Assembly: GCF_937123705.1 (NCBI RefSeq)
Contig: NZ_CAKZKO010000139.1
Span: forward strand, 124,001-188,000
DNA from: an uncultured Paraglaciecola sp.
Lineage (GTDB): Bacteria; Pseudomonadota; Gammaproteobacteria; Enterobacterales; Alteromonadaceae
Reading direction: 5' to 3'
DNA length: 64,000 nt
Below the pieces are notes generated by a model that made no database searches, had not been told where the DNA came from, and worked only from the letters and a program-made list of their open reading frames with translations. Position numbers and translations under genes: made by a program. Shown here one piece after another: positions 1 through 9,563 of the stretch (positions are counted from its first letter, which is position 1; each line of letters opens with the position of its first letter).

Positions 1-740
1 TTTTCGGCGGAAAAAGTTTGTACCTTATGGTATTTGAGTTTACCCAACCAATAATCAGCAAATTGGCTATCGGCGTTGACGACTGCTAATCCTTGGGTCT
101 CAGACAAACCTTTGAAAATTTCACTTTTTGCTCTTGCAACACCAAGCAAACTACCAAACCCTTCTAAATGGGCAGCAGCAACATTAACAATAGTCGCCAC
201 ATCAGGCTTAACCAGATTAGTGGTATAAGCAATTTCACCTAAATGATTAGCACCCATTTCAATCACAGCAAACTCATGGTGTTTTTCTAGCCTAAGCAAT
301 GTCATAGGCACACCTAAGTCATTGTTAAAATTACCTTTAGTCGCTAACACCTTACCTCTACGAGCCAAAATAGCGGCCACCATTTCTTTGACTGTGGTTT
401 TACCGCTACTGCCCGTAATTGCCACGGTTTTTGGGGCGACCTCGGCCTTTACCGCTGCCCCTAACAGTCCTAAGGCTATGGATGTATCTTCCACTAATAT
501 ATAGGGAAGTAGCGTCTCAATATGTCGTGACAAAATTAAGGCAATGGCGCCTTTTTCAGCGGCTTGGTGCACAAATTTATGGCCATCAAAATTTGGTCCT
601 TCGAGTGCCAGAAATAAGTCGGCTGGCTGAATACTTCTGGTGTCAGTACTTACACCTTCTATAGTCAATACCTGCTCATGCTGAGCTACTAATTGCCCAT
701 TAACCTTTTCTGCCACCCAGGATAATGATACTGGGATCAT
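1..740 (-). CDS. murF: UDP-N-acetylmuramoyl-tripeptide--D-alanyl-D-alanine ligase (partial)
   Basis: Cytoplasmic Mur ligase that adds D-Ala-D-Ala to the UDP-MurNAc-tripeptide, the last soluble step of peptidoglycan precursor synthesis. About 246 N-terminal residues are present and the 3' end lies outside the window. The protein opens MIPVSLSWVAEKVNG. An N-terminal uridine-binding domain with STDTRS leads into the ATP-binding loop GSSGKTT at residues 110-116, which is typical of MurF. The ATG at 740 overlaps the murE stop as ATGA, so the two are translationally coupled in the dcw operon. MurE is excluded because a separate murE lies immediately upstream. Confidence 0.95.
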   Translation of the reverse strand, partial: MIPVSLSWVAEKVNGQLVAQHEQVLTIEGVSTDTRSIQPADLFLALEGPNFDGHKFVHQAAEKGAIALILSRHIETLLPYILVEDTSIALGLLGAAVKAEVAPKTVAITGSSGKTTVKEMVAAILARRGKVLATKGNFNNDLGVPMTLLRLEKHHEFAVIEMGANHLGEIAYTTNLVKPDVATIVNVAAAHLEGFGSLLGVARAKSEIFKGLSETQGLAVVNADSQFADYWLGKLKYHKVQTFSAE

Positions 741-2299
741 GATGTTTTCCCCTCTTGAAGAAGTGCAACAAACTGGCGTTCATCGTACGCCAACCTTTGA
801 TTACCTATAATTTGATAGCTTTCATGGCCTTTACCGGCGACTAATATCATGTCACCCGCGGTGGCGATTGCAGCGGCTGTCTTAATGGCCGATTTCCGGT
901 CATGCTCTACAAGCATTTGTTCTGGGTTGATACAACCCGCTAAAATATCTTGAATAATGCTTTGGGGGTTTTCGCTGCGCACATTGTCATCGGTTAAGAT
1001 AACTTGGTCGGCCAACCTCTCGGCTATTTCCCCCATTAACGACCGCTTGCCAACATCTCGATCGCCGCCACAACCAAACACACACAAAAGTTTTCCATGG
1101 CAATGTTGGCGGGTAGCCAACAAGGCTTTTTCTAACGCATCGGGGGTGTGGGCATAGTCCACCACAACTGTGGCGTGATTTTTACGCCTATACAGTTCCA
1201 TTCTCCCAGCAACGGGCTTAAGCTTTTGCACTATATAAGCAATCTGTTTTAAGCTTTTACCTAAACACAACTGGCTAGATATGGCGGCTAAGACATTGGC
1301 CACATTGAATTCGCCCAGTAGCGCAAGACGCAATTCAGCGTCTCCCCATGAGGACTGCAATGTTAGGGCAATACCATCGGCTGTATAGCGCACATTGTTT
1401 GCTACACAAAATTTATGTTCATTGGGCAAATCAGCCACACAAACATTCAAGCCAAATAACACCACTGAGGTGCTTTTAGGAATATTTAACAACCAATTTT
1501 TATGTTCAGGATCATTTGCATTTAGTACCGCGAAGGCCAATTCTGGTTGGCAAAGCAACAATCTTTTTGCCTTAGCGTATTCAGCCATTGAGCCATGATA
1601 ATCAAGGTGGTCGCGGCTTAAATTTGTAAAAACAGCAATATCGGTCTTAACAGCTTGAATACGGTTTTGCACTAACGCGTGAGATGACGCTTCTAACGCC
1701 ACTTGGTATGCTCCATCACTGACAAATTCAGATAGTAACCGCTGCATGCTAATCGCATCTGGCGTGGTATTAACAGCATCATGTGAAGGTTGAGAGTCAG
1801 AGTTAGTGTGGTACATGGCGGCACCTAAAGTACCAATAACCGCTGCTTGCTCGCCCATGAGAACCGCTAATTGACTGCTTAGTTGCACTGTTGAGGTTTT
1901 ACCATTGGTGCCTGTTACAGCTATCACCGACATTGAATTCGCTGGAAATTGATAAAAATATCCAGCCAGTTCCGACAGTTTTTCAGGCAATTGGTAGAAA
2001 TACACAATCACGCTTTGCTCACGCATTTCTACATGACCATGTTCGGTTTTGTCATCACATTGGGCCACAATAACCTTGGCCCCTAGACTTACCGCCTGAG
2101 GAATAAAATCTCGCCCATCAAGTGAATGCCCCTTAATGGCAATAAAGGCTTTATGAATAGCAACATCACGGCTATCTAGCACCAAATCACTTATCATAAT
2201 ATCGGGTGCATCAATCCCAAAGTGCGCCAGCAGTGGTTTAATACTTTGGTCAAAGGCTTTAGGAAATTGATTGGTGATACTTACCATGTCAGCCTGCAT
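737..2299 (-). CDS. murE: UDP-N-acetylmuramoyl-L-alanyl-D-glutamate--2,6-diaminopimelate ligase
   Basis: Cytoplasmic ligase that adds meso-diaminopimelate to UDP-MurNAc-L-Ala-D-Glu. The protein has 520 residues, a little longer than the usual 490-500. Visible motifs are the P-loop GTNGKT (130-135), NTTPDA (177-182), the NLSRDHLDYHG segment (226-236) with the carbamylated-lysine region after it, and the C-terminal DYAHTPDALE (381-390). The substrate-selecting motif, usually DNPR in DAP-adding enzymes, reads DNVR here (438-441) and keeps the arginine. The start at 2299 is supported by AGGAGG six bases upstream, inside the end of ftsI, so the two genes overlap by 11 bases. Four residues in there is another Met, without its own good ribosome site. 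Confidence 0.96.
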   Translation of the reverse strand: MQADMVSITNQFPKAFDQSIKPLLAHFGIDAPDIMISDLVLDSRDVAIHKAFIAIKGHSLDGRDFIPQAVSLGAKVIVAQCDDKTEHGHVEMREQSVIVYFYQLPEKLSELAGYFYQFPANSMSVIAVTGTNGKTSTVQLSSQLAVLMGEQAAVIGTLGAAMYHTNSDSQPSHDAVNTTPDAISMQRLLSEFVSDGAYQVALEASSHALVQNRIQAVKTDIAVFTNLSRDHLDYHGSMAEYAKAKRLLLCQPELAFAVLNANDPEHKNWLLNIPKSTSVVLFGLNVCVADLPNEHKFCVANNVRYTADGIALTLQSSWGDAELRLALLGEFNVANVLAAISSQLCLGKSLKQIAYIVQKLKPVAGRMELYRRKNHATVVVDYAHTPDALEKALLATRQHCHGKLLCVFGCGGDRDVGKRSLMGEIAERLADQVILTDDNVRSENPQSIIQDILAGCINPEQMLVEHDRKSAIKTAAAIATAGDMILVAGKGHESYQIIGNQRLAYDERQFVALLQEGKTS

Positions 2300-4127
2300 T
2301 AACGACCTCCTTGTGAGTATTCACTGTGGACACGGCTAACGAAGAAACTGTTTTGTCGTCAGGGGGTACATTTAACATCTGTAAACTAGCAGCCATCACT
2401 TTAGAAAAAACCGGCGCGGCAGTATGTCCCGCGTAGTACAGTTCGCCCTTAGGCTCATTAATTAAAATAACCACAGCCAACTGAGGATCTGACACAGGCG
2501 CAACACCCGCAAAAATATTGACATACTCCTCACCGTAACCATTGGCATTGGCTTTACGGCTAGTACCCGTTTTACCTGCCACGCGATAGCCAGGCACTTT
2601 TGCTTTTTGGGCAGAACCACCGGCTTGAGTGACGCTTTCAAGCATCTGTAACACCTGCTGCGTAACGTCCTCGCTGATGACTCTTTCACTCTCAATAGGC
2701 TCGTCATTTTTTATAATGCTAAGGGGGCGCTTAATACCACCATCCCCTAAAATGCTATACATTCTGGCCAGCTGCAGCGCCGTTACCGAGATACCATAAC
2801 CAAAGGAAAGTGTGGACAGCTCAAAATCTGACCAACGGTTACGTTCATTAAAAATACCGTTGCTTTCACCGAGCAAATTAGCACCGCTGTCGCTCATTAG
2901 GCCGACGTTGTAATACATGTCGAGTAAGAAGTCTTTAGGCACCGACAAAGCCAGCTTAGAGGTGCCCATATTGCTTGATTTACGGATGATTTCAGTTAAG
3001 TCAATTTCGCCATAATTGCGCGAGTCTCTAACAATATTGCCGCCTAAATGCATCCAGCCCGGCGAAGTATCAATCAAAGAATCTACATCAGCCGATCCAA
3101 ACTCCAAAGCGCTTAATACTGCCAGTGGTTTAATTGAAGATCCTGGCTCATAGGCATCGGTTACCGCTCTATTTCGAATTCTGTGGGTCGACACACCCGC
3201 CCTATTATTAGGATTAAATGAAGGGCTATTCACTAAGGCAAGGATTTCACCGGTACTTACAGCCACTACCACAGCCGAACCCGAGGTCGCCTTGTAATAT
3301 TGCACCGCCTGCTTTAGCTCTTTGTATGCCAAAGCTTGAATACGTTGGTCTATGGTTAACTGAATATCTTTCGGCTTCTTGCCTTCCTCAAACTCAATAA
3401 GTTCAACCATGCGGCCTTTACCATCACGTCGAATTTTGCGAGAGCCTTGTACACCAGCAAGATAGTCGTTATATACCTTCTCAACCCCCTCTATGCCGTT
3501 ATCATCAACATTGGTAAATCCAACAACATGGGCTGATACTTCACCACTTGGGTAGTAACGTCTCGATTCGTCTCTAAGATAAATACCCGCCAATTTAAGT
3601 TGCTGAACATACTTAGCCATAGCTGGGGAAACTTGGCGCTGAATATACACAAACGTTTTTGTTGGATTGCTGACTTTTTGTTTAAGGTCTACTACATCTT
3701 GACCTAAAACTTCTGCCAAAGCTTGCCAACGCTTTTTGTTTTCGCGTTGCACGGACTTCAAATCAAAGTGAGGGTCTGCAGCTGCTTTTTTCTCAATTTC
3801 TAACATAGACTCAGCAATGGCCTTAGGACTAGCCCAAATAGCCCTTACTGGTACACTTACCGCCAGTTGCTGACCATTTCTATCTACAATCAAACCTCGG
3901 TGCAAAGGGTTAGAGCGAGTACGTAGGGTACGATTGTCACCACGCTTGATAAGTAAATCCGGGGAAATCACTTGGATATAGGCTGCTCGGATCCCCAAAC
4001 CAACAAATACCAAAGAAATGGTTACCACAACCACAACAAACCGCCAATGCAAGAAGCTTGGCACACTCTTAATTTTTGCCTGATTGGCGCTGGTTTTGCG
4101 TTTTGAAGGGGTAGTTAGTCGACTCAT
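2289..4127 (-). CDS. ftsI: Peptidoglycan D,D-transpeptidase FtsI (penicillin-binding protein 3)
   Basis: Septal transpeptidase that cross-links peptidoglycan in the divisome. The 612 residues begin with a basic cytoplasmic tail, then one membrane anchor (about 28-47), a PBP dimerisation domain (about 65-240) and the transpeptidase domain. The three penicillin-binding motifs are present: SSIK with catalytic Ser330, SSN (384-386) and KTG (519-521). Length and layout match gammaproteobacterial PBP3. The ATG overlaps the ftsL stop as ATGA, and the 3' end carries the murE ribosome-binding site. The place between ftsL and murE in the dcw operon confirms identity. Confidence 0.97.
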   Translation of the reverse strand: MSRLTTPSKRKTSANQAKIKSVPSFLHWRFVVVVVTISLVFVGLGIRAAYIQVISPDLLIKRGDNRTLRTRSNPLHRGLIVDRNGQQLAVSVPVRAIWASPKAIAESMLEIEKKAAADPHFDLKSVQRENKKRWQALAEVLGQDVVDLKQKVSNPTKTFVYIQRQVSPAMAKYVQQLKLAGIYLRDESRRYYPSGEVSAHVVGFTNVDDNGIEGVEKVYNDYLAGVQGSRKIRRDGKGRMVELIEFEEGKKPKDIQLTIDQRIQALAYKELKQAVQYYKATSGSAVVVAVSTGEILALVNSPSFNPNNRAGVSTHRIRNRAVTDAYEPGSSIKPLAVLSALEFGSADVDSLIDTSPGWMHLGGNIVRDSRNYGEIDLTEIIRKSSNMGTSKLALSVPKDFLLDMYYNVGLMSDSGANLLGESNGIFNERNRWSDFELSTLSFGYGISVTALQLARMYSILGDGGIKRPLSIIKNDEPIESERVISEDVTQQVLQMLESVTQAGGSAQKAKVPGYRVAGKTGTSRKANANGYGEEYVNIFAGVAPVSDPQLAVVILINEPKGELYYAGHTAAPVFSKVMAASLQMLNVPPDDKTVSSLAVSTVNTHKEVVNAG

Positions 4128-4444
4128 TTTATCCTCACCACAACTTCTTCATTGGGTAAGGGGCGGCGCATATTTAGCTGGCTCTTCACTAAATTTTCGA
4201 TACGGTTATGTTCAGCCAAAGCGCTTTGTTCAAGCACTAAATGACGCCATTCAACATCAAGCTGATCTTTCTCTTGCATCAAGCGTTCGATGGCAATGGA
4301 CATTTGCCTGTTGTGGTGGGCACTGAGTATCACTAAGGCCGCACTAACCAAGACTGCCAGAAACAACAAAACCCGCACTGGATGGCGGGCTAAGTCAGCA
4401 ACTACAAAACTCAATAGATTAAAGTTAGTATTAGAAGCACTCAT
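4124..4444 (-). CDS. ftsL: Cell division protein FtsL
   Basis: Small bitopic divisome protein that forms a complex with FtsB and FtsQ. The 106 residues hold a short N-terminal cytoplasmic part, one membrane helix (about 24-42, [15 protein letters not shown]) and a periplasmic heptad-rich helix (about 45-90), as expected. Sequence conservation in this family is low, so the call rests on size, topology and position between rsmH and ftsI. It overlaps both neighbours by four bases (ATGA), so it is expressed with them. Confidence 0.9.
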   Translation of the reverse strand: MSASNTNFNLLSFVVADLARHPVRVLLFLAVLVSAALVILSAHHNRQMSIAIERLMQEKDQLDVEWRHLVLEQSALAEHNRIENLVKSQLNMRRPLPNEEVVVRIK

Positions 4445-5376
4445 AACTTTTCAGCCACCCTTAACACCGAACTTCGCGCCCGTACATTATTTTGCAACTC
4501 TGTGGCTGATGGTTTAATCGCCTTACCTATGGCTTTTAATGCTTTAGTTGCATCAATTTCTGACTGCATGATGGGCATATTATGAGGGACATTTAGGCCG
4601 CGACTTTGCTCGCGAATAAAGCGTTTAACTAAGCGATCCTCCAACGAATGAAAACTGATTACAGCGAGCCTTCCTTGAGGTGCAAGGGTTTTCAAGGCGG
4701 CCTTTAAGCCTGTTTTGATTTCGTCCAGCTCGCTATTGATATAAATACGTATTCCTTGAAAACTGCGAGTCGCGGGATGTTTAAATTTATCTTTAACAGG
4801 TACGGCTAAATCGATAATTTCGGCCAATGTTGCGGTATCGGTAATAGGCGCAATTTGCCGAGCATTGACGATGCCGTGAGCGATGCGTTTACCAAATTTT
4901 TCCTCTCCAAACTCCTTAATGACTTGGGCTATATCTTGCTCTTCTGCAACGGCCAACCACTGGGCTGCACTCACACCTTTACTGGTGTCCATACGCATAT
5001 CAAGTGGACCATTTCGCATAAAGCTAAAACCCCGTTGGGCATCATCTAATTGGGGAGAAGACACACCGAGGTCCATCAAAATCCCGTCAACCTTTCCAAC
5101 TAAATCAAGCTCTTGAGCAACGGATTGTAATTCAGAGAAGGGGCAATGATGAATAGAAAACCGTGGGTCTTGTGCCAAAGACTGTGCAGACTCTATGGCA
5201 CTGGGATCTCTATCGATGGCAATTAATTTACCCTTTGCAGATAACGCTTCTAATATCTTTCTAGAATGGCCACCTCTGCCAAAAGTTGCATCCAAATATA
5301 TGCCATCAGGCTTGATAGCTAGGCCGTCGATGGATTCCTGCTGCAACACAGATAAATGTGAAAAATCATTGGCCAT
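4441..5376 (-). CDS. rsmH: 16S rRNA (cytosine(1402)-N(4))-methyltransferase RsmH
   Basis: SAM-dependent methyltransferase (MraW) that modifies N4 of C1402 in the 16S rRNA P site. The protein has 311 residues, the normal family length. It shows the SAM-binding segment [13 protein letters not shown] (27-39), the [19 protein letters not shown] motif and the C-terminal [14 protein letters not shown] segment that defines the family. Its ATG shares a base with the mraZ stop (TAATG) and its own stop overlaps ftsL. It is the second gene of the dcw operon. Confidence 0.97.
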   Translation of the reverse strand: MANDFSHLSVLQQESIDGLAIKPDGIYLDATFGRGGHSRKILEALSAKGKLIAIDRDPSAIESAQSLAQDPRFSIHHCPFSELQSVAQELDLVGKVDGILMDLGVSSPQLDDAQRGFSFMRNGPLDMRMDTSKGVSAAQWLAVAEEQDIAQVIKEFGEEKFGKRIAHGIVNARQIAPITDTATLAEIIDLAVPVKDKFKHPATRSFQGIRIYINSELDEIKTGLKAALKTLAPQGRLAVISFHSLEDRLVKRFIREQSRGLNVPHNMPIMQSEIDATKALKAIGKAIKPSATELQNNVRARSSVLRVAEKL

Positions 5377-5834
5377 TACAGAGAAAAGTCCTGAAGTCGT
5401 TCAGTCAATTCAAAATTCGCTTCTTGCTCAGTCGCGACATCTAAATTGATTTGCTGTTGCCATACATCGGCATCCCAGATTTCAAACTTGTTGAACTGGC
5501 CTACTAACATAATTTGTTTATCGAGCTTGGCATGTTGACGTAATGGTGCGCCTAATAAAAACCGTCCATTTTTGTCCATATCGCCTTCATTGGCATAACC
5601 CAATAGCAAACGCTGCATGCGACGTTCGTGCGGATTCATACTAGAGAGGCGACTTAATTTAAGCTCAATTTCTTCCCATTCAGGAAGTGGGTAAAGCAGC
5701 AAACAAGGCTGTTGCGTGTCGATAGTACAAACTAGCTGTCCCTTACAATCATCCAGCAAAGACTGTCTATACTTAGTAGGTATAGTCACTCTTCCTTTAA
5801 CATCTAGATTGATTGCATTAGCGCCGCGGAACAT
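5376..5834 (-). CDS. mraZ: Transcriptional regulator MraZ
   Basis: DNA-binding regulator at the head of the dcw operon. The 152 residues hold two SpoVT/AbrB-like repeats, each with the typical DxKGRxxIP / DKNGRFLLG type signature ([12 protein letters not shown] near residue 12, [13 protein letters not shown] near residue 86). The family forms ring oligomers and represses its own operon by binding short direct repeats upstream. Such repeats are present here at 5949-5972. The ATG is preceded by AGGGGA about five bases upstream. Confidence 0.96.
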   Translation of the reverse strand: MFRGANAINLDVKGRVTIPTKYRQSLLDDCKGQLVCTIDTQQPCLLLYPLPEWEEIELKLSRLSSMNPHERRMQRLLLGYANEGDMDKNGRFLLGAPLRQHAKLDKQIMLVGQFNKFEIWDADVWQQQINLDVATEQEANFELTERLQDFSL

Positions 5835-6163
5835 AATTCCCCTAACCTTTTTTATTTTTATCTATCAACAATGAACTAGTAAATACGACACTTAACAAAA
5901 TCTGATGTGATTTTTATAGTTTTTTTGAGGTTATTAAACCCTTCAGATCCACTTTATGCCACTTTTACCCACAATGGACAGTTTAGGTAGCACAGGTCTA
6001 TCATGTCAAGGACTAAAAGCAGCTATTTGAAGGGTTTCTAGGGCAAGTAATCAAAGGCTTTACAGAAGTGTTTGAAATGCTAGAAAAAACTGACAAGCTG
6101 GCGCAATTTGGTAACAACCTAAATAATGACTTTACAGGTTCTAGCTATTTGACGTTTTATAGG
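5835..6163. other. Intergenic region upstream of mraZ
   Basis: 329 bases between mraZ and the convergent end of the next minus-strand gene. It holds the mraZ ribosome-binding site, an AT-rich stretch (5875-5935) that must contain the dcw promoter, and the MraZ-type repeats at 5949-5972. I see nothing that looks like a gene in 5973-6163. Confidence 0.5.
5949..5972 (-). promoter_or_regulatory. Probable MraZ-binding box (three direct repeats)
   Basis: On the minus strand GTGG occurs three times at an exact 10-base period (plus-strand CCAC at 5949, 5959 and 5969), with AAA before the second and third copies. MraZ proteins are known to bind short GTG-containing direct repeats at about one helical turn upstream of mraZ. 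The box lies about 115-138 bases before the mraZ start. AT-rich promoter-like DNA follows, but I could not fix one clear -35/-10 pair. Confidence 0.6.
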
Positions 6164-6853
6164 TCATAAAGGAAGCTGATTTCGGCTGGCATTAAAAGCT
6201 GGTAGTTTTTCCCGAAACTTTTGCTGTATTTGAGGTAGTAAGTTGAGATGCTTTTTATTGATCACATGGTAACCAGACACATCTTTTACTTTTATATAAT
6301 TAAGTTTAGATGACCATTCACTAAGCTGACTGGCATCGAAGCTATATAAAGCATAGATTATCCTATCCTCTTCGAGCATTTTTAAGGTGTTAGTTGGCAT
6401 TTCGCTTATCACAATATGTGCGGTTATATCTCCTTTTTCGAACAACTTTAACGTGCCTTCATCGGTCTGAATATAAGCAGTTTCTTGTTGCAGAATCTCT
6501 AAATTGCAGGGTTCCCCCTTTTTGCATAACAACACTAAAGAGCCTTTTGCAAAAGCCGGTTCAACTAAAATCACATTGTCATATTTTGTAGCCACACTCT
6601 TAAGTCTAATCACATCAGCGTCGACCAAACTATCGTTTAGCAAAATCAAACCTCGTTTGGTCGGCGTGGTAAGAATCGATACAGTAAAGCCTAACTCTTG
6701 GTATATAGATTGTACAAATTGAGCGTACACCTTGCCCTCTATGCTTCCCCCATAGGAGATCCTAAACAATGGCTTTGCGTCTGTTCTTTCGGTGGATACT
6801 GAACCCCCTGAAAGAAATAATAAACATACTGAAACAATACGCCAATTGAACAT
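6164..6853 (-). CDS. Periplasmic solute-binding protein-like protein (family 3 type)
   Basis: 229 residues with an N-terminal signal peptide (about 1-27, ending near STERTDAKP) followed by a small two-lobe binding-protein-like domain. The ISYGGSIEGKVYAQFVQSIYQELGF start and the later ADVIRL and VILVEPAFAKGSLVLL segments resemble the amino-acid-type binding proteins found singly in Alteromonadales. No permease or ATPase is nearby, so transport is not implied; such orphans may sense or act in unknown ways. GGAAG lies about seven bases before the ATG. It is divergent from a similar gene at 7079. The exact ligand is unknown. Confidence 0.6.
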   Translation of the reverse strand: MFNWRIVSVCLLFLSGGSVSTERTDAKPLFRISYGGSIEGKVYAQFVQSIYQELGFTVSILTTPTKRGLILLNDSLVDADVIRLKSVATKYDNVILVEPAFAKGSLVLLCKKGEPCNLEILQQETAYIQTDEGTLKLFEKGDITAHIVISEMPTNTLKMLEEDRIIYALYSFDASQLSEWSSKLNYIKVKDVSGYHVINKKHLNLLPQIQQKFREKLPAFNASRNQLPL

Positions 6854-7078
6854 TCTTTACTTCCCTATATCCATGCGATAGCAATCTTTATTCTTAACCT
6901 ACAATAAACTGCAAAAATTTATGTTAATCAAAGAAGTAGTATAATAATGGTACTACTATGCCGTAAAAGTCAAAACTACTTGCCCTTACAAACAAGCTCT
7001 TTGGATGGAAGTAACTCACTTGCAACTATCAGGCTCTGTGTATACCATCATATGGTTACTAATAAAAATGGAATTTTT

Positions 7079-7816
7079 ATGCGTTTATTTACTATTTTGT
7101 TTTTCTGCGTTATTTGCACTTTTTTTGCAAACTCAGCGTCCAAACCAATAATAGGCAGTTATTACATTCCCGGATTAGTCATCGATAAATCTCATGGTTT
7201 ATTTATTCAATTGCATAAGTTGATAATGGAAAGAGTAGCGGTCGAGTCCGAGCTGGTACTGCAATCAACCAAGAGCATGCAAAATTCTTTTAAAGACAAT
7301 CAAGTATTAGCTTACTTTCCAGAACTATGGGAAAACGTGCCGAAAAAAAATGCGGTGATTTCAGACACTATTTGGCTTAAAAAAATCATTGTTTATACAC
7401 TTAATAACAGACAAGTTAACTCTATCAAAGATTTAGAAGGCCTCAATATTGGTGCCGTAAGTGGTTATAGTTACGGTGAAACTATAACTAACAACCCTAA
7501 AATTAGCATCGACTACGCAGACAATGACGATATCAATGTAGAACGATTAATTAAAAGAAGAATTGACGCCATCATAGGCGATCAAATCTCCACTCAATTT
7601 GCGGTTAACAACAGCCAATTTAAAGATAGAATTCGTTATGATGTAGACAAACCTTTGGAAGTGCTTAATGTGTTCTATGTTTGCCAAAAAACTCTTGACG
7701 GTATAGCGCTTTGTGAACATATATCATCAGCCATAGCCAACTTAAGAGAAAACGGAATCCTGATGCTAAATGCTTCAAGTGGCGAAACTCAGTTAAACCT
7801 TCAACTCGCCCGTTAG
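7079..7816 (+). CDS. Periplasmic solute-binding protein-like protein
   Basis: 245 residues from the chosen ATG at 7079, which gives a clean signal peptide (MRLFTILFFCVICTFFANSAS). The reading frame is open further upstream (to 6947), but that extension would bury the signal peptide. The mature part resembles family 3 extracellular binding proteins: IVYTLNNRQVNSIKDLEGLNIGAVSGYSYGE is the usual hinge and loop segment, and AIIGDQIS follows. Like its divergent neighbour at 6164-6853 it stands alone without an ABC transporter. The two may be distant paralogues. Ligand unknown. Confidence 0.6.
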   Translation: MRLFTILFFCVICTFFANSASKPIIGSYYIPGLVIDKSHGLFIQLHKLIMERVAVESELVLQSTKSMQNSFKDNQVLAYFPELWENVPKKNAVISDTIWLKKIIVYTLNNRQVNSIKDLEGLNIGAVSGYSYGETITNNPKISIDYADNDDINVERLIKRRIDAIIGDQISTQFAVNNSQFKDRIRYDVDKPLEVLNVFYVCQKTLDGIALCEHISSAIANLRENGILMLNASSGETQLNLQLAR

Positions 7817-7957
7817 GATGCCTCATAAGTCAGTCCTTACCTGAGTTTTAGAAAGGAAACATTATAAAATATATGTGTTCTGTTATTTTTCGCGGTTTTA
7901 TCTTCAGCATCGCATTTATTTAAATTCTAGGTTGTGTGTTCCCACTCATATTATTGG

Positions 7958-7986
7958 TTATCTTCACGGCATAAAAATAATATACT
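7958..7986 (+). promoter_or_regulatory. Possible sigma-70 promoter for glpK-galM
   Basis: TATACT at 7981-7986 is a good -10 element. TTATCT at 7958-7963, 17 bases upstream, is a weak -35. The position, about 85 bases before the glpK start, is reasonable. Read by eye only. Confidence 0.35.
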
Positions 7987-8006
7987 CGTCTGATGCTATG
8001 AATAAG

Positions 8007-8030
8007 CAGCTGCTATCCATTAAGCAGCTG
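8007..8030 (+). promoter_or_regulatory. Hairpin in the glpK leader
   Basis: Perfect 8-base inverted repeat CAGCTGCT (8007-8014) and AGCAGCTG (8023-8030) around an 8-base loop, 40 bases before the glpK start. It has no T-tract, so it is not a standard terminator. It could be an operator or an RNA hairpin. Confidence 0.45.
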
Positions 8031-8069
8031 AAATAAATGAACATTCCCCACTATACAAAGGAACACGCT

Positions 8070-9563
8070 ATGCCGCTAGAAAACTGTATTCTGTCTATTG
8101 ATCAAGGCACCACTTCTAGCAGGGCTATAGTATTTGCACCAGATTCAAGCATTGTAGCTGTTGCTCAACAAGAGTTTGCACAGCATTACCCTAATGATGG
8201 TTGGGTTGAGCATAACCCTGAAGATATTTGGGCAAGCACTTTAAGCGTGTGTCAGCAAGCCGTTGCTAGGGCAAGCGAACAAGGGGCAAAAATCGCGGCA
8301 ATTGGTGTAACTAATCAAAGAGAAACCACTTTGGTGTGGGATAAAACAACCGGCAAAGCGATTTATAACGCCATAGTATGGCAAGATAGGCGCACTGCAG
8401 AGCAATGCCGCAAGTTGCAAGGTGAAGGGCACTTAGAAGCAGTACAAGGGCGTACAGGTTTGTTACTCGACCCGTATTTTTCTGCTTCAAAAGTGGCGTG
8501 GATTTTGGACAACGTGCAAGGTGCTAGGCAGCAAGCCGAAGCCAACCAACTGGCTTTTGGCACTGTGGATAGTTTTCTTATTTGGCGTTTAACAGGGGGC
8601 AAAGTGCATGCCACCGATGTCACCAATGCCAGCCGCACTAACTTATTTAACATCCACGATCTTTGCTGGGATCAGCACTTACTTGACATTTTTGATGTGC
8701 CAACGTCCATGTTACCCCAAGTAAAAGAATGCGCCGATGACTATGGCCACACGGCCGAAGAATTATTTGGTTATGCCATCCCTATTGCTGGGGTAGCGGG
8801 CGATCAACAAGCGGCCAGTATTGGGCAATGTTGTTTCAAGCAGGGCGACATTAAAAGCACCTATGGCACTGGATGTTTTGTGCTATTAAATACCGGTGAA
8901 AAAGCGCTACAATCAAAAAACAAGCTATTAACCACAGTGGCCTACACCATTAAAGGGCACACTCACTATGCCCTTGAAGGCTCGATTTTTATTGCCGGTG
9001 CGGCGGTGCAATGGCTAAGAGATGGCTTAAAAATCATTAAAAGTGCTACAGAAACCGAAGCCATGGCCAACAGCATTGCCGATGATCATGGGGTGTTTTT
9101 AGTACCGGCTTTTGCTGGTTTAGGCACCCCTTATTGGGCGCCCGATGCCAGAGGGGCAATATTTGGTTTAACCCGCGCCACCAGCGATGCGCATCTGGCC
9201 CGCGCCGCTCTTGAGTCAGTGTGTTTGCAAACCGCAGATTTGCTGCAAGCCATGAGTGAAGATGGGGTTAATCCAGAAAAGCTACGAGTCGATGGCGGCA
9301 TGGTGGCCAATAGCTGGGTCTGTCAGTTTTTAGCGGGCATACTTAACGTAACAGTAGAACGTCCTAAAGTGATGGAAACCACGGCATTAGGCGCAGCATA
9401 TTTAGCCGGTTTGCAAGTAGGCATTTACCAGTCAACGGAAGAGCTGGCCAGCATGAATCAAATCGATAAGCGCTTTGAGCCACAAATGGATGCCGCAAAA
9501 CGCGCGAAACTACTCAAGGGCTGGGCCAGTGCTATTCAAAGCACTTTAGGTTTTAATCCTTGA
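8070..9563 (+). CDS. glpK: Glycerol kinase
   Basis: FGGY-family kinase that phosphorylates glycerol to sn-glycerol-3-phosphate in the cytoplasm. 497 residues from the ATG at 8070, which has AAAGGA seven bases upstream; the in-frame ATG at 8037 has no ribosome site and sits next to a hairpin. Motifs: the N-terminal phosphate loop [22 protein letters not shown] and IVWQDRRT in the glycerol site, the FGGY signatures GVAGDQQA and [12 protein letters not shown], and the C-terminal [14 protein letters not shown]-binding part. No glpF is adjacent, so glycerol probably comes from inside the cell. Overlaps galM by TTGA. Confidence 0.96.
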   Translation: MPLENCILSIDQGTTSSRAIVFAPDSSIVAVAQQEFAQHYPNDGWVEHNPEDIWASTLSVCQQAVARASEQGAKIAAIGVTNQRETTLVWDKTTGKAIYNAIVWQDRRTAEQCRKLQGEGHLEAVQGRTGLLLDPYFSASKVAWILDNVQGARQQAEANQLAFGTVDSFLIWRLTGGKVHATDVTNASRTNLFNIHDLCWDQHLLDIFDVPTSMLPQVKECADDYGHTAEELFGYAIPIAGVAGDQQAASIGQCCFKQGDIKSTYGTGCFVLLNTGEKALQSKNKLLTTVAYTIKGHTHYALEGSIFIAGAAVQWLRDGLKIIKSATETEAMANSIADDHGVFLVPAFAGLGTPYWAPDARGAIFGLTRATSDAHLARAALESVCLQTADLLQAMSEDGVNPEKLRVDGGMVANSWVCQFLAGILNVTVERPKVMETTALGAAYLAGLQVGIYQSTEELASMNQIDKRFEPQMDAAKRAKLLKGWASAIQSTLGFNP

